A stretch of 38,040 bases of DNA from an uncultured Fidelibacterota bacterium (GCA_937888365.1 CALBFA010000007.1:1-38040), one strand, 5' to 3'; positions 1 to 8,429 are shown, numbered from the stretch's first letter. Notes: generated by a model not told the origin, from the sequence alone. Program-made: numbers and translations.

Positions 1-2
1 AC

Positions 3-182
3 TTTATTTACAGACAAGTTAGAGTGATTTTGGACCTTTTTCAGCAGCGACTAAACTACCAAGGCCTCAAAGGCTCAGAGCACACGGAGAAAAAGTATTG
101 TAACGTAAGCATCTTGCTTGCGCAAGAAAAAATCTACCACAAAATCTCTCACAAAGAAACGCAAAAAAGCACTACGATATGA
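3..182 (+). pseudogene. possible 3' end of a truncated reading frame
   Basis: The third frame is open from the window edge to a TGA at 180-182 (59 codons). The first 25 or so codons have a protein-like, helix-compatible composition (for example LDLFQQRLNYQG). From about position 81 the frame runs into a dispersed repeat that is also present near 37460, so the C-terminal half is probably not ancestral coding sequence. It could be the tail of a gene starting upstream of the window and disrupted by the repeat, or pure chance. No family recognised. Confidence 0.2.
81..160 (+). repeat. dispersed intergenic repeat, copy 1
   Basis: This stretch has CACACGGAG at 81-89, then GTAACGTAAGCATCTTGC at 100-117 followed by TTGCG, then a TCTACCACA-rich segment with CACAAAGAAAC. 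The same ordered blocks occur in the same orientation at 37460-37560, with 22 of 23 bases identical across the central block (100-122 versus 37483-37505). The function is unknown. Degenerate ACAGAG/ACGGAG-type intergenic repeats are familiar from many environmental bacterial genomes, but I cannot assign a name to this one. Confidence 0.6.
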
Positions 183-204
183 GTGCTAATAATAATTATC
201 CCAT

Positions 205-220
205 TCCGCCAGCTGGCGGA
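205..220. repeat. 16-bp perfect palindrome TCCGCCAGCTGGCGGA
   Basis: The palindrome is perfect over 16 bases and GC-rich inside an A+T-rich intergenic region. It is followed at 249-260 by a small GGGC-TTTA-GCCC stem-loop. Both look like fragments of small mobile or extragenic palindromic elements rather than regulatory sites, because they lie 230 bases or more upstream of the receptor gene and differ sharply in composition from their surroundings. Confidence 0.6.
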
Positions 221-366
221 TCGGGGTCTGAATAACTAGAAAAGAAGGGGCTTTAGCCCAATAATACCGAGTTTATGCCCAATTTGCTGGTAGAATAAAT
301 GACAACGAAAAACACAGAAAATGAGGAATTATTATAAAAATAATTTAGAAATATATAAAACTTTTC

Positions 367-394
367 TTGCCTTTTCGTCTCCATGCTTTATAAT
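367..394 (+). promoter_or_regulatory. predicted sigma70-type promoter of the TonB receptor operon
   Basis: A TTGCCT -35-like hexamer (367-372) and a perfect TATAAT -10 (389-394) are separated by 16 bases. The start codon lies 54 bases downstream of the -10. A short inverted repeat CGAC-N6-GTCG (396-409) sits where transcription would begin and could be an operator, though it is only 4 bp per arm. No classical Fur box was recognised by eye. Confidence 0.5.
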
Positions 395-448
395 CCGACC
401 GATGAGTCGAAAAAATACAACAGCAATCGAAAAAGGTAAAATCAAGTA

Positions 449-2584
449 ATGAAAAGTCGCATCTTCGTTCACATCTCCGTATTAATTATTCTTCCATTTA
501 ATCTCCTTTTTGCTCAAACAACCCTACAAGGTTGCATCTATGACGAGCAAACCGAATACGCACTTTATGGAACGCAATTAGTGCTGAAAACTCAGGAACT
601 TGGTTGTATTTCTGATGCAAAAGGTCATTTCGCATTCGAAAATGTTTCCCTTGATGACACCTTGATGATTTCATACATCGGTTACGATTCAAAAACTATT
701 ATTTTAAGCAATAAAGAATTGGGTGATCTCAATATTTTTCTTTCTCCAAAAAATATTGAGATGAACACCCTCGTTGTGACAGGAACGAAAACAAAACGCT
801 ATTTAAAGGATGTCTCCATCGCGACGCGTGTGTTGCAAAAAGAGCAACTCACCGTATTAGGCGCTGAAGATGCATCTCAAATATTGGGTCAAGTTTCGGG
901 TCTCAATGTTGTTGATAATCAATTTGGTACAGGTATTGAAATAAATGGACTCGGCGACGACCATGTTCTCCTCATGGTTGATGGCCTTAAAGTCATAGGA
1001 CGTATGAACGGTCAGCTCGATATTTCTCAAATTCCTATCGAGTCGATCGAACGCGTGGAAATAGTCAAAGGCGCCAGCTCGGCTCTTTATGGTAGCGAAG
1101 CTTTAGGTGGAGTTATTAATATTATCACTAAAGATACTGAGCAGAAATTTAATCTTAATGCGAATCTTGCAGTGGGTTCGTTTAATAAATTTCACTATGG
1201 CGCCGGACTCCAAGGCAAATTAGGCAAATTAAAAATTCGAGCATCTTACAATCGCCGATCTCAAGATTCTTATCGACTTACGGAGACAATTTGGGAAGAC
1301 GGTGAAAATTATTCAAAATCCGATTTCAACTTAAAATCAAGTTATCAGATATCAAAAAATCAATCTTTTAGTTTAATATCTCACTATTTTGATGAAGATC
1401 AGAATTTTATTGCCAACTCTGTATTTTCAGAAGTTACAGGCAATACAAGACTTTCAAATAAAGTTCAATGGCAAATGAAAGTAGCGAAAAGAGGCAATTT
1501 TAGCCTCAGTATTGAAAGTTCAGACTATTTGCACGTATTTGACCAAGTTGTAACGCAATCGGGTTTCTTAAAGGGACATTCAGAGAGTGGCATGTCGTTG
1601 CGAAAAGGTGACGCAGGATTTTCGAAACAATGGTCGAAATCATCCATTAATTTGGGAGGCGGAATTGAATTAGAGTCCATGACATCAGACCGTATCTCTG
1701 ATGGATTGAGAGAATCGACGCTTGATTTTGCTTACGCCCAACTCGAACATGACTTTAATACAAATTGGAATTTATTCAGCGGTGTTCGTCTCGACTATCA
1801 CTCAATCTATGGGGCCAATATTAGCCCAAAACTTGGACTCATGTTCAAGCCCGAACCGATTTCAAGAATCCGATTTTCGTACGGCGAAGGTTTTAGAGCG
1901 CCATCATTTAAAGAATTATATATAGATTTCACAGAGCTATCAATCAATCTCAAAGTTTTTGGCAATGAGAATCTTGAGCCAGAGGCATCCAAAAATGTTA
2001 CGTTTGATATGGAGAGGTGGCATTTGAACGAGTACCATGGTCACCTCTCCGCATATTTTAATAAAATTACGAATCTCATTGACTATGCCTATGAATATAC
2101 GGATGAAAATGATTTCGTTGTGTATCGCTCTCACAATATTAATGAAGCGATTGTGACGGGATTTAGTGTAGATTTTTCTCGCTATCACAATCATTACCTC
2201 GAAAGTTCATTCAATTATTCTTATTTAAATTCATGGGATAAAGACACCGAAGCATCCCTAAGTTTAAAGGCATCCCATCAGGGACAATTTACACTCACAC
2301 TCAAACCTACAAAATTGCCACATGTCAGCATCATTACAGAATACACTGGGGAGCGTTTCTATTGGGAAGACGCTTTAGAAGGAGAAGGTGGCAAACAACA
2401 TTGGCTATATCCCTATTTCCTCCTCCATATAGGGACTAATTATACATTAAATAACAAAGTGTCATTACTCGCAGGGGTACGGAATGTGCTTGATGTCTAT
2501 GACTTGGAATGGGGACCTGTTCCAGGGAGAGAATGGTACTTAACAGCAAACTATCAACTTAATCCAAACAAGGAAACAAAATGA
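449..2584 (+). CDS. TonB-dependent outer-membrane receptor, probably for haem or a related tetrapyrrole
   Basis: This 711-residue protein is a TonB-gated outer-membrane importer. A signal peptide (about 1-22, ending LLFAQ) is followed by a carboxypeptidase-regulatory-like beta domain (25-100), a plug domain (about 115-235, with VDGLKVIGR and ALYGSEALGGVINIIT signatures) and a beta-barrel to the C-terminus. LVVTGTKTKR before the plug resembles a TonB box. The barrel has a FRAP motif at 482-485 and GNENLEPE at 505-512, the FRAP/NPNL-type loop of haem and cobalamin receptors. Its stop overlaps the start of the HmuY-like lipoprotein (ATGA), indicating translational coupling and a shared substrate. 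Substrate choice is inferred from that partner; siderophore or B12 uptake is the alternative. The same fold is common in Bacteroidota. Confidence 0.9.
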   Translation: MKSRIFVHISVLIILPFNLLFAQTTLQGCIYDEQTEYALYGTQLVLKTQELGCISDAKGHFAFENVSLDDTLMISYIGYDSKTIILSNKELGDLNIFLSPKNIEMNTLVVTGTKTKRYLKDVSIATRVLQKEQLTVLGAEDASQILGQVSGLNVVDNQFGTGIEINGLGDDHVLLMVDGLKVIGRMNGQLDISQIPIESIERVEIVKGASSALYGSEALGGVINIITKDTEQKFNLNANLAVGSFNKFHYGAGLQGKLGKLKIRASYNRRSQDSYRLTETIWEDGENYSKSDFNLKSSYQISKNQSFSLISHYFDEDQNFIANSVFSEVTGNTRLSNKVQWQMKVAKRGNFSLSIESSDYLHVFDQVVTQSGFLKGHSESGMSLRKGDAGFSKQWSKSSINLGGGIELESMTSDRISDGLRESTLDFAYAQLEHDFNTNWNLFSGVRLDYHSIYGANISPKLGLMFKPEPISRIRFSYGEGFRAPSFKELYIDFTELSINLKVFGNENLEPEASKNVTFDMERWHLNEYHGHLSAYFNKITNLIDYAYEYTDENDFVVYRSHNINEAIVTGFSVDFSRYHNHYLESSFNYSYLNSWDKDTEASLSLKASHQGQFTLTLKPTKLPHVSIITEYTGERFYWEDALEGEGGKQHWLYPYFLLHIGTNYTLNNKVSLLAGVRNVLDVYDLEWGPVPGREWYLTANYQLNPNKETK

Positions 2585-3123
2585 ACACATTTAAATTAAA
2601 GTACCTTTTACCTTTGACTGTGATTGCTTTATTCATCTCGTGTGAAGATACGACAGAAGAGCAAAAACAATTCGAAACATTCACTTTTACGAGTGAAAAC
2701 GCAAAAACATTCGATAATCAGTATTTCGCTTTCGCAACAAATATGGCTGATACCACGGAACCTGCTTCTTGGGATATCAATTTTACAGGTGAGTCATTCT
2801 CGCCAGCCCCTGGCGCCCCCGTTATTTTTAATCCGTTTATAAGTTTAGGTGTTAATGTTAGTGTCGCGATTTTAGCCGATTCAACTTTAGCTGATGAACC
2901 AACTGTCACAAGCGCCACCGTCTTTGAATCCGATACCGATTCGACAAAGGTAATTTATGACTGGTATGATATGGACGAGTATCATATTCTTTATCCAAAG
3001 ACCAATGTCTATGTCGTTAAAACAGCTGCTATGGATTATTATGCTTTCGAAATCAAAGACTATTATGATAATGAAGGAAATTCAGGCGTATTTACTATTG
3101 ATTGGGTTCAACTCGATTATTAA
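2581..3123 (+). CDS. HmuY-like surface lipoprotein
   Basis: This 180-residue secreted lipoprotein has a lipobox at 18-21 (FIS-C21). The SWDINF block near 64 and the C-terminal run NVYVVKTAAMDYYAFEIKD followed by YYDNEGNSGVFTIDW match what I recall of the HmuY family (PF14064), surface lipoproteins that capture haem and hand it to a TonB receptor. The coupled start (ATGA overlap with the receptor gene) repeats the hmuR-hmuY style arrangement, in reverse order. Oddly, it has a single histidine, H135, whereas Porphyromonas HmuY uses two; Met ligands, as in some relatives, or a different ligand are possible. Family call moderately sure, ligand uncertain. Confidence 0.72.
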   Translation: MNTFKLKYLLPLTVIALFISCEDTTEEQKQFETFTFTSENAKTFDNQYFAFATNMADTTEPASWDINFTGESFSPAPGAPVIFNPFISLGVNVSVAILADSTLADEPTVTSATVFESDTDSTKVIYDWYDMDEYHILYPKTNVYVVKTAAMDYYAFEIKDYYDNEGNSGVFTIDWVQLDY

Positions 3124-3152
3124 AACGTTCTCCAAGTTATACTTTATGTAAT

Positions 3153-3179
3153 AAAAAAGCCTTCAAAGAAGGCTTTTTT
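3153..3179. terminator. bidirectional rho-independent terminator
   Basis: A perfect 12-bp stem (3153-3164 with 3168-3179, core GCCTTC/GAAGGC) has an AAA loop and A and T runs on the two sides. It lies between the convergent HmuY-like gene and the subtilase gene, so it can end transcription from both strands. Confidence 0.9.
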
Positions 3180-3244
3180 ATTATGTAATTATTTACACAA
3201 ATATTGTTCTGAGAAAAATCAGAACTCCATTGAATGATTGTATA

Positions 3245-5602
3245 TTAACCCAATATTAAATTTATCAATAACACCAAGTCTTGGATATTCGTTGTATTAT
3301 CTTGATTAACATCGGCAGCAACACTTGGAAGCCCTTCTAAAACGGCTGTGCCGAGAAGATGATTGACTAAGATAACGACATCTTGAATATTTATGGTATA
3401 ATCGGCATTCACATCGCCAGGCGTTAGAACCATGCCATTCCCGGAAATCATGACGCTAATGTCATCAATGGCGGCTTCTACTAATGAGCCAGGTGTATTG
3501 TCTTGAGCTACAAATTTAAGCTGTACGGTTGATGCAAAAGTTGAATAATGCGTGCTGAGAAATTGATAATTCACCCATTGACCTGTGCTAAGACTAATGT
3601 TCTCAATCTCGACCCAAGTTCCACTATTAAATCGTGCAAAAACTTGAAAAGGATCATCACCGGAATTACTACCTTCGCTATTGGAATACCATCTCCAATA
3701 TGAAATGATATTTGTATTTCCTGAAATCAGTGGGATTTGAGGTGAAATTAATGTCGTGGTTCCGCCATCAACATCACCAGCGCCAGAATTTGAACCATTA
3801 AACGCTACATTGCCCGTTACATAGCAAGAAACTCCAGAGAGTGTATGATCGTCTTCGGGTTGTACGGGAACGCCAAGCTCAGTGGTTCCAATGGGGTCAA
3901 CGCGTACCCAAACGCCACCTGTCGCATTATCGCCAGGGATGCCCAATTGCCATGCGTTATCAGCTTCTGCCGCATCCGAATAGGTTTGATTAAACGCAGC
4001 AAGAGGACCGACTAAATAGAAAAATGGTTTATTGATACCATCTTCGGGATAGGAAATATTAGAACCATCATTTGATTCGACATTAAAATAATATTCCACA
4101 ATGTTACCGACTTCCTGACCTGGAAGCGTAACTGTCCAAATATTTTCAACAGTGCTAGTCATTGAGATAGCTTCGTAATTAGCCCCTGAAACACGATAAT
4201 AAGCCGTCACGCTTGTAGGTGGAGCAGGCGAGTAAACCAAAAATTCTAAAGGAACGTCTGTGTTCGCGGCGACTAAACCTTCGACAGGAGTGTGGGAGAG
4301 TTGCATACCCGTAAGTGCTTGAAAAGCGTTAACTCTTGCACCCATCAGAACGTTGCCAATATCATCACCATTTTTTAAAATGTCTTCTAATTCAGTAGGC
4401 GTTAAATTAGGGAACCGAGACTTTACCAAAGCCGCAACACCTGCGACTAAAGGCGTCGCCATGGATGTTCCATCCCACGCTTCATATTGATTATTATGAT
4501 ACGGATTCTCTGGATCGACGCAGCTCCAAATCGAGGACCCAGGAGCGCACATATCAACCCAAGAACCGTAATTGGAAAACCATGAACGATTGTCGGATTG
4601 GTTGGTTGCGCCTACTGAAAGTGTACCATCGTTGGCTGCGGGATAATGTGGAGTAGAGCTTCCGTCATTTCCTGCAGCAAATAACACTAAGGAACCCATA
4701 GTATTGCGTGCATATAAAATAGCGGCTTGAATGGTACTTGAACTAGGACCACCACCCCAACTGTTGGAAAGGATATCAGCGCCATTATCGGCAGCATAGG
4801 TTATTGCATTGGCTGTTACATTGTCCCAAGCGTTTGGAAATATTTTTACGGCCATAAGTTTTGAATGTTGCGATGCACCTGCGATACCAATAAAATTATT
4901 CGTTACGCCTGCCGCAATACCGGCGCAATGTGATCCATGGTCCTCGCTATGATAGGAATCCCAGCCCCAATCATGATTAGGGTTCGCATCCGAATTTGAG
5001 AAATCGTATCCATTGACATCATCGATATAGCCATTCCCGTCATCATCAATAAAGTTTCCCGGAATTTCACCTGGATTAACCCAAAGGTTCGCCATTAAAT
5101 CTGGGTGATCTAAATCTATCCCTGTATCAATGATGGCAACTACGACGGTGTCAGAACCTGTTTCAATATCCCACGCTTGTTCACTTTGAATCGTTGCATG
5201 ATGCCATGAATTTGGAAATAGTGCATCATTAGGTGTCATTTGCACGTCATGGATACTACGTAACCAAGCGGGTTCAGCAAAATCGATATCATCAGCATTT
5301 TGCAGTGCTATAATGGCATTTTCTAAATCGTCAGGATTTGAGACATCTGTTTTTAAAATTAAATGAATATCATCAATATGAGAAGCGTTGCCTAAAGGCT
5401 TAATAAATGCGGGACTCGTGAGAGCGAAATCTTGCATTATCACGTTTAGAGCAGGCCTAGCATCGAGTGATAAATTGGAGGACCTCTGACTGACTGCTTC
5501 TGTTTTCACTTTAAATAAAATGGTTGTTGGATGATGTGGCCACGACATATCTATGGCGAAGGACATCGAGATAAATGACAGAAATAATATAAACTTTTTC
5601 AT
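3245..5602 (-). CDS. secreted subtilisin-like serine protease with C-terminal dockerin-like repeats
   Basis: This 785-residue S8 peptidase carries a signal peptide (1-16), a propeptide-like segment (about 25-120) and a catalytic domain with Asp159 (AIIDTGID), His222 (DHGSHCAG), oxyanion Asn312 (FAAGND) and Ser380 (GTSMATP), so the triad is intact. A beta-rich region follows (about 440-725, with a Y-rich module resembling MAM/CUB-like domains). The end (about 728-785) holds two F-hand calcium loops, DVNADYTINIQD and DVNQDNTTNIQD, typical of type I dockerins. AAAGGA lies just upstream of the ATG. It probably digests extracellular protein. No cohesin or scaffoldin is present nearby, so the dockerin pair may act as a sorting or stabilising tail. 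It is monocistronic, with its terminator shared with the convergent operon. Confidence 0.95.
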   Translation of the reverse strand: MKKFILFLSFISMSFAIDMSWPHHPTTILFKVKTEAVSQRSSNLSLDARPALNVIMQDFALTSPAFIKPLGNASHIDDIHLILKTDVSNPDDLENAIIALQNADDIDFAEPAWLRSIHDVQMTPNDALFPNSWHHATIQSEQAWDIETGSDTVVVAIIDTGIDLDHPDLMANLWVNPGEIPGNFIDDDGNGYIDDVNGYDFSNSDANPNHDWGWDSYHSEDHGSHCAGIAAGVTNNFIGIAGASQHSKLMAVKIFPNAWDNVTANAITYAADNGADILSNSWGGGPSSSTIQAAILYARNTMGSLVLFAAGNDGSSTPHYPAANDGTLSVGATNQSDNRSWFSNYGSWVDMCAPGSSIWSCVDPENPYHNNQYEAWDGTSMATPLVAGVAALVKSRFPNLTPTELEDILKNGDDIGNVLMGARVNAFQALTGMQLSHTPVEGLVAANTDVPLEFLVYSPAPPTSVTAYYRVSGANYEAISMTSTVENIWTVTLPGQEVGNIVEYYFNVESNDGSNISYPEDGINKPFFYLVGPLAAFNQTYSDAAEADNAWQLGIPGDNATGGVWVRVDPIGTTELGVPVQPEDDHTLSGVSCYVTGNVAFNGSNSGAGDVDGGTTTLISPQIPLISGNTNIISYWRWYSNSEGSNSGDDPFQVFARFNSGTWVEIENISLSTGQWVNYQFLSTHYSTFASTVQLKFVAQDNTPGSLVEAAIDDISVMISGNGMVLTPGDVNADYTINIQDVVILVNHLLGTAVLEGLPSVAADVNQDNTTNIQDLVLLINLILG

Positions 5603-5707
5603 TATTGTTTTCCTTTAAGTTCCATGGCTCGCAAAGTGATTCTTCACTTACACATGAACAAACTATTTTAATGTACGAAATGATTACAAAATGATATTAT
5701 TTGGGAC

Positions 5708-6184
5708 TTATTTTATTTTTAAAGACAGTGTTAATGTAAATTCAGCGACAGGCTCCCTCCCAAATTTTTCTGGAACAGTTGTCGTTATTTTGAGCGGCAA
5801 GTAAACACGTTCACCTGTTTTGATAGCTTCATTCACTAAATTGGTAATGGCGACGCCATCTTGACAGGTAAAGAATGCATCACCTTCGACGCGTTTGAGA
5901 AAATCAACGTTCATGTCTTTGAAAATTAAGCTAATTTTGTGACCACTTGTCTTAATTGCATCCATGGCCATCAATCCACCTGATAAATCAGCGCCAATGG
6001 CTAAAACACCAAAATACATTGATTTAAGGTGGTTCTTCGTACGCCGTTTTAAAGGAATTTTTATGACACATTCCGTTGAGCACATTTCAACTATTTGGGG
6101 GCGAACAAAAAAAATGAGGGGGATTTTGGTGAATCCAAATTTCCAGAGTCCTAAAGTGGCTAAAAGACGTTTTTTAGTTTTCAT
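5708..6184 (-). CDS. DUF4442 / PaaI-like hotdog-fold putative thioesterase
   Basis: The 158-residue protein begins with FGFTKIPLIFFVRPQIVEM and contains RTKNHLKSMYFGVLAIGADL, the pattern I recognise as DUF4442 (YiiD C-terminal-like hotdog fold related to acyl-CoA thioesterases). The long helix after the NHLKSMYFG strand is the usual active-site helix; the N and H there are the likeliest substrate-contacting residues. The length is normal for the family. AGGAAAT lies just ahead of the ATG. It stands alone and divergent from the VOC gene, so the substrate cannot be read from context. Family assignment is fairly firm; enzymatic activity is inferred. Confidence 0.78.
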   Translation of the reverse strand: MKTKKRLLATLGLWKFGFTKIPLIFFVRPQIVEMCSTECVIKIPLKRRTKNHLKSMYFGVLAIGADLSGGLMAMDAIKTSGHKISLIFKDMNVDFLKRVEGDAFFTCQDGVAITNLVNEAIKTGERVYLPLKITTTVPEKFGREPVAEFTLTLSLKIK

Positions 6185-6481
6185 GATTATTTCCTGTTAT
6201 TTTAATATTGTGATGCTCTATTTCCATGCGTTGTGAATGTAGTCAGAATTTTAAAAAGGGAAAAAGCTAAAAAGGCTTGTTTATTAACTTTATAAAAAAC
6301 GGAGAATTTGCTTTTCGCGATGAAAAAACTAGATAGGCAAAAAACCACTTTGTTTTGGCGTAGATTTTGACGAAGTTAATTAAATAAAAGAGTGAGGTTG
6401 GTTTTGAAAATCAGTTTTTTAATAACGTATAAAAAGGACTTAGCAAATAACGAAAAGTTCACGACTGAAGTTGATATATAG
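6185..6481. other. intergenic region between divergent genes
   Basis: These 297 A+T-rich bases separate the divergent DUF4442 and VOC genes and must hold both promoters. I see no convincing -35/-10 pair, stem-loop, repeat or short coding frame. Confidence 0.5.
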
Positions 6482-6907
6482 ATGCAATCGACGCAGCAGA
6501 AAAAAAAACCAGAAATTCAAGCCCCTAATTTTAAACAAATTGAACCCGTTATTTTTGCAGATAATTTTCATGCTTTGATTGATTGGTATGTACGCATTCT
6601 CGGATTTGAAATTTCTCAATTAGATGAAGAGAATCATCATTATTGTAAACTTCATCATAAAAGTGGCATGTTTCTTGGGATTGCCGATGCTAAAGAACTG
6701 GCCGTAACCCTAGTGGATCGATCCAATAGCGCGATAGTTCTGCAATTACAAGTTCCTGATGTCCAATCCTTCTTTAAATATCTTGAGACATTGGAAAGCC
6801 ATATTGCATTCGGTCCTTCTTTTGACTCAAAATGTGGATTTTGGTATGGAGGATTTCACGATTTAGAAGGCAATTCATTTTGGGTTGTCGATGAAAATTG
6901 TCCTTAA
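6482..6907 (+). CDS. VOC-superfamily (glyoxalase/bleomycin-resistance-like) protein
   Basis: The 141-residue protein has the paired beta-alpha-beta-beta-beta layout of the vicinal oxygen chelate fold: PVIFADNFHALIDWYVRILGF in the first half, then LQLQVPDVQSFFKYLE and a closing FHDLEGNSFWVVDE in the second. Such proteins bind a metal or small electrophile and act as lyases, dioxygenases, or drug or fosfomycin-binding proteins. The closing D-x-EGN-x-F-W motif is the usual second-half signature. No strong ribosome-binding site precedes the ATG. A specific substrate cannot be inferred; the neighbours are unrelated. Confidence 0.8.
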   Translation: MQSTQQKKKPEIQAPNFKQIEPVIFADNFHALIDWYVRILGFEISQLDEENHHYCKLHHKSGMFLGIADAKELAVTLVDRSNSAIVLQLQVPDVQSFFKYLETLESHIAFGPSFDSKCGFWYGGFHDLEGNSFWVVDENCP

Positions 6908-7230
6908 TTAAATACTTGGACGGGAGTCAAATATTGAATACCGTAAGGACAAACTTATTCTTGCGTAATGTGGTTCAAAGCCTACCTTTGAAAAATATTT
7001 ACTGAGGAGTTGTTTAATTTGAGAAAGAAATTTATATTATTTGACTCATGGAATTGGCTTTCACTTAGTTAAAAATGGTTTCTTCTGTGGTTTTTTATAA
7101 TGAGATATTTCGAACGTTTTTTGTGTCATAATACCTGTAAGAAAGTGAAGTTTTTTTGCATAAATGATTGAATAAGAAATCCTGTTGGATTGCGAAATAC
7201 AACGTTGTTTCTATGAAAGGAGTTAGAAGA
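6908..7230. other. intergenic region without recognised feature
   Basis: These 323 A+T-rich bases contain a TATAAT at 7096-7101 without a matching -35. A TTG-started extension of the next gene would begin at 7168 but lacks a Shine-Dalgarno sequence. No repeat, terminator or RNA structure was noticed. Confidence 0.45.
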
Positions 7231-7644
7231 ATGAAAGATTTGGGGAAAGAAAGAATCGATAGGGATTACGTTTTTATTAATCCAAATGACCTCACATTTC
7301 GTGAATGGAACGTTATTGTTTTTAATTATTTTTGGCGCAGTCTAGTCGTCGCTAGCTTAACAATTTTTTCAATGATTATTATAAGTTTTATCCTAGCCGT
7401 TTTCCTCCTGCCCCTTGGAATTGAATTATGGCAAGATTTAACAGGGCTTCTCATCCTTGTTTTGGGCTTTGGTTTCTTCGTTGTTTTTCCCATGACCTGG
7501 ATTGTTATTAAATGGGTGTTACGCTCGAAAATGGGACATTATCGTACCGCTTTATTAAGAGACACCGTGGATTTTAAGTTTGGTGAGAAATTTCAAAAAG
7601 TAATGCAGGAAGAAACTCAAGAAGAACCAATTGAAAATTCTTAA
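7231..7644 (+). CDS. small two-helix membrane protein of unknown function
   Basis: The start at 7231 (MKDLGKERID) is preferred because AAAGGAG (7216-7222) lies 8 bases ahead. An upstream in-frame TTG at 7168 has no such site. The 137-residue product has a charged N-terminus, a NPNDLTFREWN segment, two strongly hydrophobic spans (about residues 32-58 and 68-91) with a short Trp-containing turn, and a charged cytoplasmic tail rich in Gln and Glu. No family recognised. It lies alone, 155 bases ahead of the TetR gene, and may be a membrane accessory protein. Confidence 0.6.
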   Translation: MKDLGKERIDRDYVFINPNDLTFREWNVIVFNYFWRSLVVASLTIFSMIIISFILAVFLLPLGIELWQDLTGLLILVLGFGFFVVFPMTWIVIKWVLRSKMGHYRTALLRDTVDFKFGEKFQKVMQEETQEEPIENS

Positions 7645-7763
7645 TAGGATTTAATCTCAAGACTATTTAATTTTTAAATACGATATCAATCGGATTCTTA
7701 CTTACGAAAAAAATGATGAAGTAGCATAATATTCTTGTAGTCGTCTTCTTCGATATTAGATTA

Positions 7764-7781
7764 TGACCGACCAGTCAGTCA
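7764..7781. promoter_or_regulatory. TetR-type operator palindrome
   Basis: TGACCGACCAGTCAGTCA is a near-palindrome (14 of 18 positions symmetric) with GAC/GTC blocks every 4 bases, the look of operators bound by TetR/AcrR repressors. It ends 18 bases before the regulator's start codon and would overlap the transcription start or early leader, a position suited to autorepression of the whole downstream operon. It was seen directly in the sequence; binding is inferred. Confidence 0.65.
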
Positions 7782-7799
7782 ACTTAGCGAAAGGACTCT

Positions 7800-8429
7800 A
7801 TGACTCCGCTTCCAAAACACCCCGAAAAAGCACAACTCATTCTCCATGCAGCCCTCAAAGTATTTAGCGAAAAAGGTATTGAAAAAGGAACGATTGCTGA
7901 GATAGCAAAAGAAGCTGGCCTTGGCAAAGGGACGGTTTACCAATATTATAATTCAAAAGCCGATATTTACTTCGCCATCGAAGTTTCTAAGGCTGAAACC
8001 TGGGATCTACTTTTCCAAACGACTATGGCAAAACCCATTTCATGTTCTCAAAAACTGGAATTATTAATCAGCGAAGGCGTCGCTCAAACAATTCACGCAG
8101 GTGATGCTATTCTCGTGATATTTGAAATATGGTCTCATACTATTCGAGGTCTTGTAGATGAAAATAGTTTTTCACCCATGACAATTATGTATGAAAAATT
8201 CCATTCCGAGCTGGTTGCACTTTTGGAGCAAGGTATCGCTAAAGGCGAATTTCGTGAGATGCAACCATCAGGTGTTGCAACGATGATTATTGCGTTTATG
8301 GATGGCATTTCCATACAAATGTTGATGTTAAAGGATCAATTTGAAAAAAATAATTGGGTCGAACAATCGATACAATCTCTATTGAATGGTTTAATTTCAA
8401 AACCAAGTAAGGATAAGGAAATCCAATGA
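7800..8429 (+). CDS. TetR/AcrR-family transcriptional regulator
   Basis: The 209-residue protein has the N-terminal TetR DNA-binding domain: helix-turn-helix at about 31-50 (TIAEIAKEAGLGKGTVYQYY), preceded by AALKVFSEKGIEKG. The C-terminal domain is all-helical and should bind a small hydrophobic ligand and mediate dimerisation. AAAGGA lies a few bases ahead of the ATG. The stop overlaps the start of the LolA-like gene (ATGA), so it is the first gene of the exporter operon. The palindrome at 7764-7781 is its probable target, giving negative autoregulation relieved by the ligand the system exports. Ligand unknown. Confidence 0.93.
   Translation: MTPLPKHPEKAQLILHAALKVFSEKGIEKGTIAEIAKEAGLGKGTVYQYYNSKADIYFAIEVSKAETWDLLFQTTMAKPISCSQKLELLISEGVAQTIHAGDAILVIFEIWSHTIRGLVDENSFSPMTIMYEKFHSELVALLEQGIAKGEFREMQPSGVATMIIAFMDGISIQMLMLKDQFEKNNWVEQSIQSLLNGLISKPSKDKEIQ

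Noticed and set aside
7168-7230. TTG-started N-terminal extension of the small membrane protein
   Set aside because: No Shine-Dalgarno sequence precedes it, while AAAGGAG sits at ideal spacing before the ATG at 7231.
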